A stretch of 64,000 nucleotides of DNA from Beroe forskalii. Lineage: Eukaryota > Ctenophora > Nuda > Beroida > Beroidae. Made by a program: the position numbers and the translations under genes. Below are positions 24,701 to 36,700 of the stretch, in pieces. The stretch covers positions 124,001 through 188,000 of the forward strand of contig WFMF01000227.1 in NCBI GenBank assembly GCA_011033025.1, given 5' to 3'. Below the pieces are notes generated by a model. It was given only the letters and a program-made list of their open reading frames with translations, was not told the origin of the DNA and searched no databases. Every line of letters starts with the position of its first letter. The stretch's first letter is position 1.

Positions 24701-27700
24701 GTGACCTGGGTGTGGGTACTATTGGTGGTCAGTGAGTCAGTGGTGTAATGGTATCGAGTGTGCCATGCAACCGAAAGGTCCAGGGTTCGATTCCCGGCCA
24801 TTCCCACTGAGCTAAGGGAGCGTTAGTTCCGTGGAGTTACCTGGACGGGGAAGTTTCTGATATATAATAATCGTTTCAAACTTTTACCAAAAAAGCAAAA
24901 TACGAGAAGCGTGTTTTTAATAAACGTTCAGTTGATCAGAGAAAATTGTTTGGATCCGGAACTCAGAGAAATGAAGGCACATTGTTCCAAGTTCACGAGA
25001 CACGTGACGCACTAATGAGGGTCAAATTCTAAGTCATCTAAGATAAGATAAGATGAAAGACTCAAGACTGCCAAAAAGTATACGAGTTGATTACCAATGG
25101 AAGATTACAAGTACTTTTCCCATGAAAGAACGGTACCAAATAACATTAAACCAGCAAATTCCAAATGTACCTAAAGTCTCAACACGTACATCACACAATT
25201 CTACCATAGAATTACAAACCACGCAGGTATTCTAATACTCTTCAGACGGGGGGGGGGGACGATTGCAGTTTTTTGGATTTTTACTACGGTGGGGGACAGT
25301 TATTTAACACCCTCCCCGTTTAGAAATTTTGAAAATTTTGAAAAAAATACATACATTAATCAAAGAAAAATTCATATTATTTGTTAGAATTGAGCAAAAT
25401 CAAGCAGCAACCTGAAAGCTTTGCCAACTGTTTCTCGATCTGAGTCCATATCTTAGATCAATTTGGGCATTTCAAACCATTCGATTGAAATTTACTTCCC
25501 CCTCCCTCTTATTTGCAACCCCCCCTTTTTACGACATTTTTGAAAAACCTACACAGGGGGACAGTTATTACAGCCCCCCGTCTATTTGAGACTGAAGAGT
25601 ACGTGATAAGTACTAACTTGCTGGCTGTTGTTGTTGTGTCACGTGACTTTGTTGTTGTTGTTGTTGTTGCCTAGCAACGATGTCACGTGGGGGCGGAGCA
25701 GCGTGTTGTGATTGGTCGGTGGGGGTCACGCCTCCCCGTACGTTCCTGGGAGGAGAGGAGGAATTTGATACCAGTGACAGATCAACGTGAATATAGGGAG
25801 TTTCGTCTAAAATCCATTTATTTTAAGATTTTATTATTCATATTTTAGTTTAGGGTGACAGTTTGAACTGCAGTTAGCGCGGCTTTTGAGTGCACGGTTT
25901 AAGTTTATTTTGCAAGTTTGCGCGGTGTTCAGACATGTTATTCATTTGTCACTACGTCGTGCACACATATAAATTTCTTTAATTTTTAAGGGAGGTAAGT
26001 ATTTATGATTCGATGATTAGTTTCATCAGACGGATCTACTGTATAGATTCTACAAAGTATCCGTCTGGAAATAATCTGAAGGAATTGAATAGGCGCCACC
26101 AGATGGAAAAAAAATGCGCGCGCGCGAAAAACAGGCTGTTATTAAACTTCGAAATAATCAAGAATTTAAAACCATTTTAAAAAATGAAAGGCCATTTCAA
26201 ATCATTCTAAACCATTGTAAAAGACCATTTAAAAAGTTTAAAAGACCATTTTAAACCGCCATAATGATGTCATTTCCAGGCACATATTATGTTGTTCCCG
26301 CATGGCCTTCAATGAATTGGCGCCGTTATATGAACTATCGGTGCAGTTGGTTCGGCCGATGAACACTTTATTACAGACCTTATTCTTCTCAAATCAACAC
26401 AATAATAGTATTAATCAAATCAAATTAAAATTGAGGATGGAAGGGCTAAAATAATGACCGGACAATACAGATATTAATTGATATATTGACGACCTACGGG
26501 GTGTGCAATAATTATTAACTTTATTAAAGTTATTGTCAAGGGAAGCAATCAAAGGCGCTTCAGTTTTAAAACAAAAGGTTTATTAATAAAAAAAAGTCAC
26601 ATGGAGTGTCAGGCTGATGGGATTTAAATTGAACTTGGGCTGACAAAGGATCTAGACCAAAGCTGAACTTCGGGGCAAAATTCTGGTGGAAAGAGTATAT
26701 TACCCAGCCATCCGTTTTGAGATAATTATCATCATGTGTGAAAAACCCTAAATCTTCTGAATTGAGGTTTTTCAATCTGATCAAAGAGAGCTTGCAAGCT
26801 TTTTAAAATTTCTAGATTCTTGGACTTGGTCAAATATTGGGGCTCATATATCTATCAGCAATCTTTTCTCGGGTATAGTAAAACCCAACATATAATTGAG
26901 ATTGGAGATACACACACGTACGTACAAACTACGTCACAACAAGATGTGATGAGAGCTGAGAGGGAGTTGATGATGTGTTTTCCTTTTAGAACGTGTAGTT
27001 TGTACGTCATCTCTATTAAAAGGAGGCGTGTGTATTCTCACGGGCGTTTTTTGCTGGTTTGTTTGTTTGAGTGTTTGTTTGAGTGTTTGTTTGTTTGTTT
27101 GTTTGTTTGTTTGTTTGTTTGTTAGTGTGTTTGTTTGTTTGTTCGTATCCTCATAATATTTTCCCACAGGTTCATGTGTTTGTCTGTAAATATAAATGCT
27201 GAATAATAATGTTTACCTACACACACTACACACACTTTGTCGGCAAAAGGCAAGATGTAGTTCATACATTGTACTTTCTAACAAAAGTTAAAGTGACGTT
27301 ATGTGCCCGTTACAATGACATCATTATCATGGCACAATGTAGTTAGTTAATGACGTCGAACCGCCTATTTTTAGATCAGAAGTTATAAAGTGACATACAT
27401 TATACTTTCTAACAAAAGTTGAAGTGACGCAATATGTCAACGGTAGGCACCTGCAGTTCCAGATCCGTCCATTTCTTGCGTCATTTTGTTAACATTTTGA
27501 ATGGATTATATACACACACTTTGCCATGACAGATGGCAGCTATATGTGTATTGGCTCTGTAATCTGTATAAATTGACAGGAAGCTTCTATATCTGTGTAT
27601 GACAACATTGACAGTTTTGCCGCCAAAAGGCAGAAAAAAAGGGCGGGAAAAGTTGTGGACTTTTTTGTGATTTAATGCTGATTCTCAATTATTGACTGAT

Positions 27701-30700
27701 TCTAATATTATGGATTATAAAAAAGTTCCTGGGCATGAGAGGTCTCAAATTTGCGTTACTGTCGGGGCTCCCATACTTTCCAGCCCCATTAATTTTCATA
27801 AAATGAGTTAGATTTACAGTTATCAAAATTCTGTTTCACATTGTTAAATCTAAATTCAAATATATTTACACTAAATATAAACTCAAAGACATTACTGTTT
27901 AACTTCATCATTTGTGTTCTTGAATCTTTTGTAAATATTTATCCAGACGTACTTACGTATATTGTCATACAGGTGTTAAGATAAAGAAATGTAATCTGCA
28001 AACAATTCCCATGATTAACAAGAGAATTAAAACGTCTGTCCTACACTTAAGACTTTCACCCCAAAGGTTTGTCTTGCGGTTGTGTTTTATATATTAGATA
28101 TTAATGTTTTTGGGTGGTAGGGCCATTCCGTGGTAATGCTCAGTTAGGCACATGATGTCGTAGAAATATGAAAATCGAAGGGCCGTTGCCGGGAGCGGGA
28201 CTTGAACCCACGACCTCAGCGATAATGCATCGGGTGCTCTACCGCTGAGCTATCATCTGTGTTCTTCATCTTTGGTAAATATTTGTCCTACGTAAATTGT
28301 GATAGGTGTTAAGACGAATAAATGTAATCTGCAATCGTACCCAATTCCCATGATTAACGGGAGAATTATAACGTCTGTCAAGACCCCTACCGATGAAATA
28401 TTGGCCTCTCCTCAACTTTAAAATAGGCACGTGTATGCGTTCATCAGTTCATCATTTTAATACATGAAAATGACGTCATATTAACCTGCCATGCACTCAG
28501 CTGAACCTTTTACTGTTTATTATATAATAATACAGTGTTAAACTATTAATAAATATAGATCTGAGAATAGGGCCAGTATAAAACATGCTAAATGTATGAT
28601 ATTTCTTCAATCATAAGGTCCACACATGCCAAGACTAAGAAGATCAACTTCATCAACTTATTACCTTTACCCGTGATAATAACTTCATACAATTCAACCG
28701 CCTATATCTCTATATCTATTTTTGCGCTCATAAATTAAACCTGGTCATAATACAGGGTAAAACAAGTTATCTATACTTTTAACTATAGTCCACTAACATA
28801 ATCTATAAAAAGAAAATTATGATATATAAAGTTAGCTATATTAATTATCTGTGTTAAAAGTTGGGCGGTAACTCCGTATTGTTGTGATGCATGTCGTGTG
28901 CATTGATTAAGTAAACCGAACAACTTTTTAAAAAACATATACATCTCTAGGTAGCGTGATACCAGTAATTCAGTAAAACAGTTATTCACAATTTTCAGAT
29001 ATGATGATCTGAAGTCATTGAAACCATATTGGTCGATGGTGTTTCACATTATAATGTCACATTCTCAAAAAGCGATTGCTAGGAAAAGTGAAGCCCACCA
29101 CATTATATCTTTTTTGAAAGGGCGATTACATTTACAGCTGTAACATTTACACTATAACAGTGGAGGACAGTTAGTTGAAAATGATCTCAGCATTACGCTC
29201 TTTTTCTTTTTTGCAGAGTTATGTTGTTGATGACTTCTATCTGCAAAGCATTGAGTGCACAGCTTTCTTAAATCAGCTACTCAACATTTAATTTAATTCA
29301 CCCCTCTCTTACTTGGATCCGATCCCTGGTCCCTTTCTACCACATTTTTGAAAAACCTAAAAGCAGTCCCCCCCTATTTGAAACTGAAGCATAGGTAGGC
29401 ATAGGTAGGCTTATACAACTTTCGCGAGTCCAACACTCGCCCTTCTCCAGATTTACCAAAATACATTAGAGTGATTAAGCATTATAGCATCGGTAGTGTT
29501 TTACAGCCTGGAAGATGATGATATGTTTTTGTGTACAATTTTGGAATCTGTATAAAAAATCTTATATCATAATAATATGCTCTTACTAAGTGTCAAACTT
29601 ATAGTAGGTTGAGTATTCTAATCTGCCCATGAAGACAACCGGGCGGTCCATAAATGACGTCATTATCATAACTCAAAGTGGTGAGTTGATGACGTTTGTC
29701 CCCGTATAATATTTTGGCGCACGAGCAGCTCAGTTGAGGTGTCAAAAACATATTATGTACCGCACAGGTCAAATTGGTGGCTCCTCGTCTTCAGTTCGCC
29801 ATTCTAAACCATGATAATGATGTCATGCGACCCTGTCCATCTGTTTTGAGAGGATTTTGCTATATGTTTTTATATATATCATATACTTTGGATGTTGTAT
29901 GTTTTTTTTCTTGATGATCATATAATGTTCTTTGTATGGATTTAAAATATATTATAACCATGAAAATAAAATCTAAAATTCTGAATTAAGACATGCCAGC
30001 CATGATTAAAAAAGGAAGGTAAAAGGTACTTTAATACATTTCGCATCCTGATTCGATGACAATCTCGTACATGCTTTTTTTCGGCACTGTTTTAGGATAC
30101 GCTATTTCATGACCATATGGAACACTTTTGTATTTTAAACCAAAATTTCGAGTCTTCATAACTTTTCTTCTTATTAAGAATTAAATTGTACATTATTCTT
30201 AACGAAATCCAAGATTCCAGAAATCAAATATTTTTAGGAGCAATTAGCGATGCACATTTGGGTTTTGAAAACAAAAAATCAGCCCAAATTAGCGTTGATT
30301 GCTCAAAGCTCATCGAGCTATGGGGAGAATAACCGAAGCTTCATCCTGGGTCCAATCTCTCCCCCCCCCCCTTATCTTGGTATTCTGGGGTATGAAGCTA
30401 TAAAACCAACCATTTAATGAGCTTATGCTACCCGATCCGTGAAATCAGCTTATGCTATGGTTAAACTAACCTCTGGAGGGTTCGGTGTACTCTGGGAAGG
30501 GGGAGGTGATGATTTCCATGCTTTGGTCCTCTAACTGGTGGGACGGCATAACTGAAACACAAGGAAAAATTGTGAAATAACTGAAACACAAGGAAATATT
30601 GTAAAATAACTGAAACACAAGGAAATCTTTTGAAAAAATATATATTGAGTGAAAAAAATAGATATTCAGTTTTATGAACTGGGTCACATATGAAAGGTCG

Positions 30701-33700
30701 TAAATTAACATTGAACAAGAATTCAATGTAGAATTTGTGTAATTTTGTGTAAGATATGCTTTGGCATGGAAGTTTCCAGCAAAAATCCTCCAGAATTGCA
30801 ATATTATGATGCACCTCAATCGTCATTTTATTATTAATACGTCACACTTACATCATATATTGTGTGATTCATAGAATTGAAAGTGTGTGAACATCAAATC
30901 TTACATCATTTCATACTTGCAGGTAAGTCCTATATAATATATTCCTTAGCATATAAGAAAGGTCTTACATCATTTCACACACATTGGCACATTCCATCTA
31001 CATTGCCTTTATATGATAGTTTCTACACGTTACTAAACCCTGCGAACGAGAAATAGGCGGGTAGGATGACGGCATTATCATAGCTCAATGTAGTGAGTTG
31101 ATGAAGTTGAACCGCCTATTTCTCTTACGTGTCGTTTAGATGTTGTCTTTCTACGTAAAGAATTTGTGTACTTCAAATTTCAATGCACAGCATAATATGA
31201 TGTTAGCTGTACATTGAATTCACATAAATGGCAAAGGGCGAAAGTACCTTTTCAAGTGACAAGTGTAATATGTACAATGTACAATAATTGTACATATTTT
31301 AAGCAAACGATTTTGTACATCGTGCGGTGCAGATTTTACATCTTTAAGTTTCACGTGAAATACTTTCACCCCTTAGTCTTTATCATGAGAGAATGAGGAA
31401 AGACCTAGCCATTGCATTGTTGTATTAACAAATTAAGTGTCACAGATTTTGTGTGTGAAAGACCTTGGATTGGCAGTCAAATTAAATTTACCCATGTTTA
31501 TAATTATGCCTGGGATCTTTCAAATGAAATGAAACAAGTGTCACCTGAAAAAAAAGAAAAAAGAAAAAAACTTGAAGCTTGGAGAGTTGAAGGAACATAC
31601 GAGCATATCAATAACCCAATTAGTAGCTTAGCCAGCTTATTAGGTCATTAAGTAACAAATTCAGTTACTACCCAGTGGGCAACGTTCCGGTCGCCGGTGA
31701 TGCTGGTGGCCGTGGAATCCTAAAACTTCTCGAAGTATCGAAGTAAGTAAGACAATAGACCCAATTAGCGCCCCACTGACCCCAGTTAATGAGGTAATAG
31801 GCCCCATTTAGACCCAATTAGCACTCACCCCAGGGCTCGCTACTGGAGTGCTGGTGGTTGAACTGGGGTTGTTGGGACAGGAAGTTGGGGTGCATTTCTC
31901 CGGTGCTTGGGGGCGGCGACTCAATCGTACACATATTGTTCAAGTTCGTTACTAACTGGTTTTGCTGCGGGAGGGTTGAATGTTGTCATCATCAGGTTTT
32001 GAACCATTTTTCTGCCAAGGGCAGAAATAAACTGAGCAAAGACGTTCAGATACAGACCATGACTGAGTTAAAACATTGACTGTGTTGAGACGTTCATTGA
32101 GTTAAGAGTTAAGAAATTTAGAGACAAAGAAACAGAAACTGTTTACAATTTACAGTTCCCACCCGCTTACCTTGTGATGATCAATGGTTTGCTGCATGTT
32201 ACCATGGTAACCGGTCATGGTGTGTTGCTGGTAGGCCCCGCCCCTTCCGTCCACACTCTGGGACCTGTAGTGGACAGGAGCAGGGCTACCCTGCTGCTGG
32301 GCTGGCTCCAGGGGCGTCAACGGACTGAAATTAGAGGGGGTGGAGTTAGGGGGGAATGAAACGGAGGGGGCATCAACGGACTGAAATGGGAGGAAGTCAG
32401 ATGGGGTCAATTGAATGAAATGGGGGGCGTCAACGGACTGTAATGAGGGGTGGTCAGATGGGGGAGTGAAACGGAGGGGAGGGGGAGGCGTAAACGAATT
32501 GAAATTGGGGGAGTCAATGGGGGGTCATCGAGCTGTGATGAGCGGTTACATGGGAAGAAATGAGATGGGGTTCAATGGGATGAAATGAGAGAGGGTCAAT
32601 GGAGCGAAATGGAATTGGGAGGGTTTCAATGGGATGAAATGAGAAGACTATTTTCTAAAGTTAACTATTGTTATGAAGGGACCATTATTTTGAAGATTGC
32701 AATCGGACAATATAAATTAGAATTACGGAGCACACAACACAATAGCATAAAATAGCATACAGATAAGCAACACACAAATATTTAAAAAACTCGCACCAAC
32801 TTTGGAAAACAGTCGCCCGATTTGAATTAAGGTCATCAATATTGTCTCAATAAACCTTAGGTGACCTTAAAATAAAGAAGCTTCATTTGGGTTGAACCTT
32901 TCTTCGAAAATCATGTAAATGAAGTTTCCAGGAACGATACGGACGAAATATTTGGGTGAATTCAAATGAATGAATTTGAAAACTGGTCAACTACAATCAG
33001 CGAAAAAAAGAATCTGCCACACTTTTTAACATTTCCCAATCAAATCATAATTATGTAAACTTTGAAAAAGCTTCGGAGTTTTTCAGGTTTTCTTCGCCTC
33101 GTGGGGTGGGGGGGTTCACCCCTCATATTTTTTGGAAAACGAACAAATTGAGATATGTGTTGGTGGTTCAGGTCGTCCTAGCCAACTTTTATCCCAAATT
33201 TGAGGGTTGAACCCCCTAATTTTCTACACGAAGCTTCTAGAAAAGATACGAATGCAAAAAATAATCGCCATCTCCGCATTCTTAAACGTGACATGATTAG
33301 AATTCGTCACCACACACCTAGCTCTCTTTCTAAGGATGATGATTCTGGTTAGCATACCACTTGGCGAACCAAATGTTTGCAGTGATTAAATTATCTGATT
33401 ATATTTTACCAGCATTCTGGTTTAATGTATGGGGGAAAACACATATTTTATGCAACATGAGATCACTCCAGTAATCTCGCGAAGTATGTATGTATTTATA
33501 TATCTCATGGAGATTTTGATTGTTACCAAATATGGGCAAATATTTGAACACATATATCAGCATACTCATAATTTCATCTGAAATTGCTATAATAAAAATG
33601 GGAAAATATAATTTGTGACGCAGATAAATTAAAATTCTTTTCCTCTCCATTAAAAGATAAAGGACTTTTGGCATGCTCTTTTAGGAACCTTTTCCTTTTT

Positions 33701-36700
33701 TATGGCTAATAAATGTGTGGTATGTTAATTATGATAAAATTTGAAGTATTTACATAAATTTGCATTGCATTCCAGAATGCGTATGGTGCTGGTTACTGAC
33801 TTCTAAGCTGAATCTGCATTTATAATTTTATGGAAGAAGATAAATCATAAAATGTAAAATTCCTTAACTTCTAGACGAGCATGGGCCACGTTTGCAATGG
33901 GCATTTTGAATAATCATCAATCATTTGAGTTTTAGTATCGAGCACAAAATCTAAATAATAAAGTAATAAAGATCTTTCAATCTTGTCCCCGTTACATTTT
34001 CAAAATTATCAGGAAAAATGTAATAAATGGACAATTTCTTTTTGTATTATAATTTTGTTGGTTTTGATTCAGTAACCACGTCGCATCGCTTCTTTTTGTC
34101 GAAAATAAATTACCCAAAGAAGCCTAATAATTATCGTAGAAATTATAGTTTTTACTATGCCATGGCATTAATTAATTTGACATAGGTGGCTTCTGACTGT
34201 GAATTTGTCTTGGCTCGTCAACACATGAAAAACTATTTAGTTGGACATAATATTATAATATAAAAACGTCTGGGAAGGTGGGAAATTAGTCAAAGAATTA
34301 ATTGCTTACTATCAGGATTCTGGGTTTAATTAAATAATTATAAAATTCAAGCTAACTTTGTCTGCACCGAGAAAATTCTTTTTTTTGACAAAAAAGAGAT
34401 GTGGCTCATTAAAATTAAACTTCAATTCCTGATTCCTGTTATTAAACTTTATAGATTCGCAGGAATAGAATTATGGGAGGAGCAATAACAAAAGTCGAGC
34501 AATATCGTCAAGATCATGAATTTAAAATATTTTAGATTAAATTTCGAGATCGATCCTGGTATATGAATAAATTAGAAAAACTATTGCTGTGTTTAACTAA
34601 TATAATAAATTTTCAAAAACCCAATTTTCATTATCTTTACTTCTTTAAAAAGTTTATAAAGCTGAAAAGCATGAACAGTGTTTTTAACGTTTCAAGCCCT
34701 TTATCACTTTCTTTAGGCGGGATATATTGGATTATTAATTATATATAATACACAATTTATTATATTTACTTGGTAATATATAAATCAATATACCTATACT
34801 CTCTATTTTTTCAAACAATTATTAAAGTGACATCATTATCATGATAAAACATAGTGCTTTAACGACGAATGACCTATCCCTCCTTTCCTAAACCTGCATG
34901 AGATGTTTTTACAATTAACACACTATTAATAACTCTTTCCGTACGGGGACAATAGGCCGGAATATATTATATAACTTTCAGCGGGGAAAAGAGGAAGGAA
35001 AAACTATTATTATTCGTATAAATATATGATAGTACACGATAGTATAAGGTTGAATGATATTACTATTTTCAAATAAAATGAATTGTGACTATTCAAAAAT
35101 ACTTATTATAAGCAAAGCGAAAGCATACAAAAACAAAATCATGGATTAGCCACAAAATTCACGAATTAGCCACAAAATCCACGAATTAGCCACAAGAGTG
35201 CTGTAATAAAGTTTAGCAACAATTGCATCAAATGTTGAAAAAGCGATACCAGAATATTACCTGGTAGGGGGTTACCAGGGGGTCACTGGTGTTGTTCTCA
35301 CACGACCTTTTTGATGAATGTAAAAAACTGGATTTTCGAATTTCGATAGATTTTAAAATCGCTGATGAAAACCTTTTAAAACGCGTAAATATATATTTTG
35401 GGGGCACAAATCAGCGAACAATTTAGCAGAAAAGGGGTTTCACCTTTACTGTCTGACTCATCATCTGTGCAGTATCATTTCCTGAAAATGACTGATTCTT
35501 CAATTATAAAATTTCAATTATAAAATGTCTGATTCTCAATAATAAAATGACTGATTCTTCAATTATATTTTGGTTGAGAATGATAATGAAATGATTCTAA
35601 AAGTGTGGTGTTAGAAATGGCACACCCGACCACCAGTGCAATGCCATATCAAATGGCATAGTCAGATATATGTGACCGGTCGATATTACCTATATGGATC
35701 AATTAATAAAAACACCTAGAAACACTGTACTCAGTACTTTCAACATTAATTTTATTCAAAATGAATTGTGCGCACTGTAAAATCTTAAAATGCGTCTTTA
35801 TCAATCCATTCATCGATCGATGAATGTACACGCACAGATGTGTTACCGGTCACTGACCGTAATAAACCGACCGAAGACAGACTATGGTGTGGCCGTTTAC
35901 CGATCCCAAAACTGTCCAGTGGCTCTTTAACTGGTAAGGGTTGGGAATAACGTTTCCACAATTTAAATGTCGGTGTTCTTCCATTTATAAAAGCAATTTC
36001 TTCCGATGACCCACATTAAATCACACTATATATTAAATTGGATTAAAATAATGAACATTTAAAGACACCTATACAAACAAACTTTGTTTATTTCTATACA
36101 CATACAATGCACACATCAACCTATATATTTTGTTAATTTAATGCTTCATCATTTAATAGTGTGCCATGATAGATTGATAGAATATAAATAAACTACTAAA
36201 TTTTCTATAATGATATACATACCACACGCTATATTCTGAATCATATTGCATCTTCAGATTCAAATACGTGCACAAATATTTTCGATACACAAAGTAGGTG
36301 TCCCTATTGACCAATAGGCACTTAAGAAAATGACGTCATTATCAGGACTTAACATGTCCCATTGATGACGAAAAACCGCAAGTTTTTCTCACACAATCGT
36401 CGGAATTATATTTCAGCTTCCAAATTTTTCATGGCAACAGCGCTTTATCATGAGCCAAGAAAATATGTGTACTCATTTCAAGTGCAAATATATATATGGA
36501 GGGTTTAGAATTTACCTCCAAACTGAAATTACAGCACGAGATAATAGGTCTTTAGCTTGACTAGGTTTTCAAATGGTTCATGCAAAGGGGCAGTAGATTA
36601 GTAGATCTGATAATACTTGATGTATCAATTCATCTATCTATCGTAGGTTTACACATACTGAATTCCGAGTATGAAGATCATAGATTTTGCATTAGTCTGA

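Larger units (their letters stand above)
24348..24842 (-). repeat. Three copies of the YAP exon-11 start separated by tRNA-like units
   Basis: The first bases of the exon (GTAACTCCACGGAACTAAC, transcript sense) occur at 24348-24366, about 24578-24596 and 24822-24840. Each ~230-245-bp interval contains a tRNA-like sequence and the AGTCACGTGA phrases. The first two copies also share a longer leading block (CATTTGGCGGGGGGAG). Confidence 0.8.

Noticed and set aside
25618..25745. Gln-rich exon-like frame on the minus strand with a strong acceptor (CTCCTCTCCTCCCAG) and a GTTAGT donor, between YAP exons 9 and 11
   Set aside because: Its 128-nt length and phase break the frame when it is inserted between exon 9 (phase 1) and exon 11. 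Skipping it gives exactly 400 codons including the stop. It may be a cryptic or alternative exon.
24475..28258. Functional tRNA genes
   Set aside because: A and B boxes are intact in three places, but the acceptor and T stems do not pair and no proper anticodon arm can be drawn, so I call them tRNA-like repeats.
30461..30826. Two 117-121-codon minus-strand frames
   Set aside because: Only the part 30471-30551 is a YAP exon. The upstream Phe/Ser/Cys-rich part is intron containing the duplicated acceptors.
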